Source: Halostagnicola sp. A56 (GTDB taxonomy: Archaea > Halobacteriota > Halobacteria > Halobacteriales > Natrialbaceae). Taken from it: a stretch of 64,000 nt of DNA. The stretch is from the NCBI RefSeq assembly GCF_000691505.1, contig NZ_JMIP02000015.1, positions 62,001 through 126,000 of the forward strand, read 5' to 3'. The notes beneath the pieces are model-generated. The model saw only the letters and a list, made by a program, of their open reading frames with translations, had not been told where the DNA came from and ran no database searches. The position numbers and the translations under genes were made by a program. Shown one piece after another: positions 63,922 to 64,000 of the stretch. How positions within the stretch are numbered: position 1 is the first letter of the stretch; each line of letters begins with the position of its first letter.

Positions 63922-64000
63922 AGCTGTGTTGGTGTAAATCAATTCTCTGTAGGTAAAACAGTACCGACAGTTACTAGCCTACTGCCAACTGTATTATCCA

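Noticed and set aside
1-64000. tRNA, rRNA or CRISPR loci
   Set aside because: No run of regularly spaced repeats and no tRNA-like T-loop/anticodon arrangement was seen on reading the intergenic regions; a tRNA scan would be needed to exclude an intron-containing tRNA.

Overview
The window is chromosomal DNA from a halophilic archaeon (class Halobacteria). The support is high GC, very acidic proteins, near-leaderless genes with TATA boxes, an archaeal split RNA polymerase operon, archaeal L11/L1/L10/L12 genes, archaeal-type MetK and PyrBI, a HemAT-type globin transducer and IS200/IS605 elements of haloarchaeal type. Protein style fits the Natrialbales (Natrinema/Haloterrigena-like), but this is an impression, not a computed placement.

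Layout. 1-1 kb: end of a Fix/ETF-quinone oxidoreductase region. 1.3-1.8 kb: membrane-anchored HTH protein. 2.3-7.9 kb: glycan operon (nucleotide-sugar dehydrogenase, DUF354 glycosyltransferase-like protein, GT4 glycosyltransferase, polytopic membrane protein). 8.9-9.9 kb: DUF1616 membrane protein. 10-14.1 kb: lower-GC accessory island with a divergent TrmB regulator/SMR exporter pair, an IS200/IS605 element (DUF2080 gene, doubly frameshifted tnpB, tnpA) and an N-terminal fragment of a geranylgeranyl-reductase-like gene. 14.4-24.8 kb: PAS chemotaxis transducer, secreted subtilase, lipoamide-dehydrogenase-like flavoprotein, PGF-CTERM surface protein, KDG kinase, RtcA, proline dehydrogenase. 25-29.9 kb: P5C dehydrogenase and two globin-type transducers.

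29.9-35.4 kb is the most unusual part. It is a segment of the RNA polymerase operon cut inside genes at both ends: only the last 14 codons of rpoH, then intact rpoB2, a frameshifted rpoB1, and rpoA1 that stops matching after about 684 codons and runs directly into a 5'-truncated HemAT-like gene. No rpoA2, nusA, rps12 or rps7 follows. It looks like a partial, decaying duplicate of the polymerase operon or an assembly/rearrangement junction.

35.6-48.3 kb: ATP-type PEP carboxykinase, HEWD protein, CutA, ribosomal L11, amphi-Trp protein, the L1-L10-L12 operon with a leader hairpin, a TctA-like permease, an MBL hydrolase/iron alcohol dehydrogenase pair, cysteine synthase, a Tat lipoprotein and an alpha/beta hydrolase. 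48.4-64 kb: second DUF354 protein, ThiI, MFS transporter, MetK, CYTH protein, SlyD-like FKBP, a MinD/KaiC-like fusion, PyrBI, small proteins, a PRC-barrel protein, a Bat-type regulator, a SppA/DUF4350 pair and a VapBC module next to a PhiH1-repressor-like fragment.

Most of the window is housekeeping or common haloarchaeal content. No CRISPR array, tRNA or rRNA was recognised.
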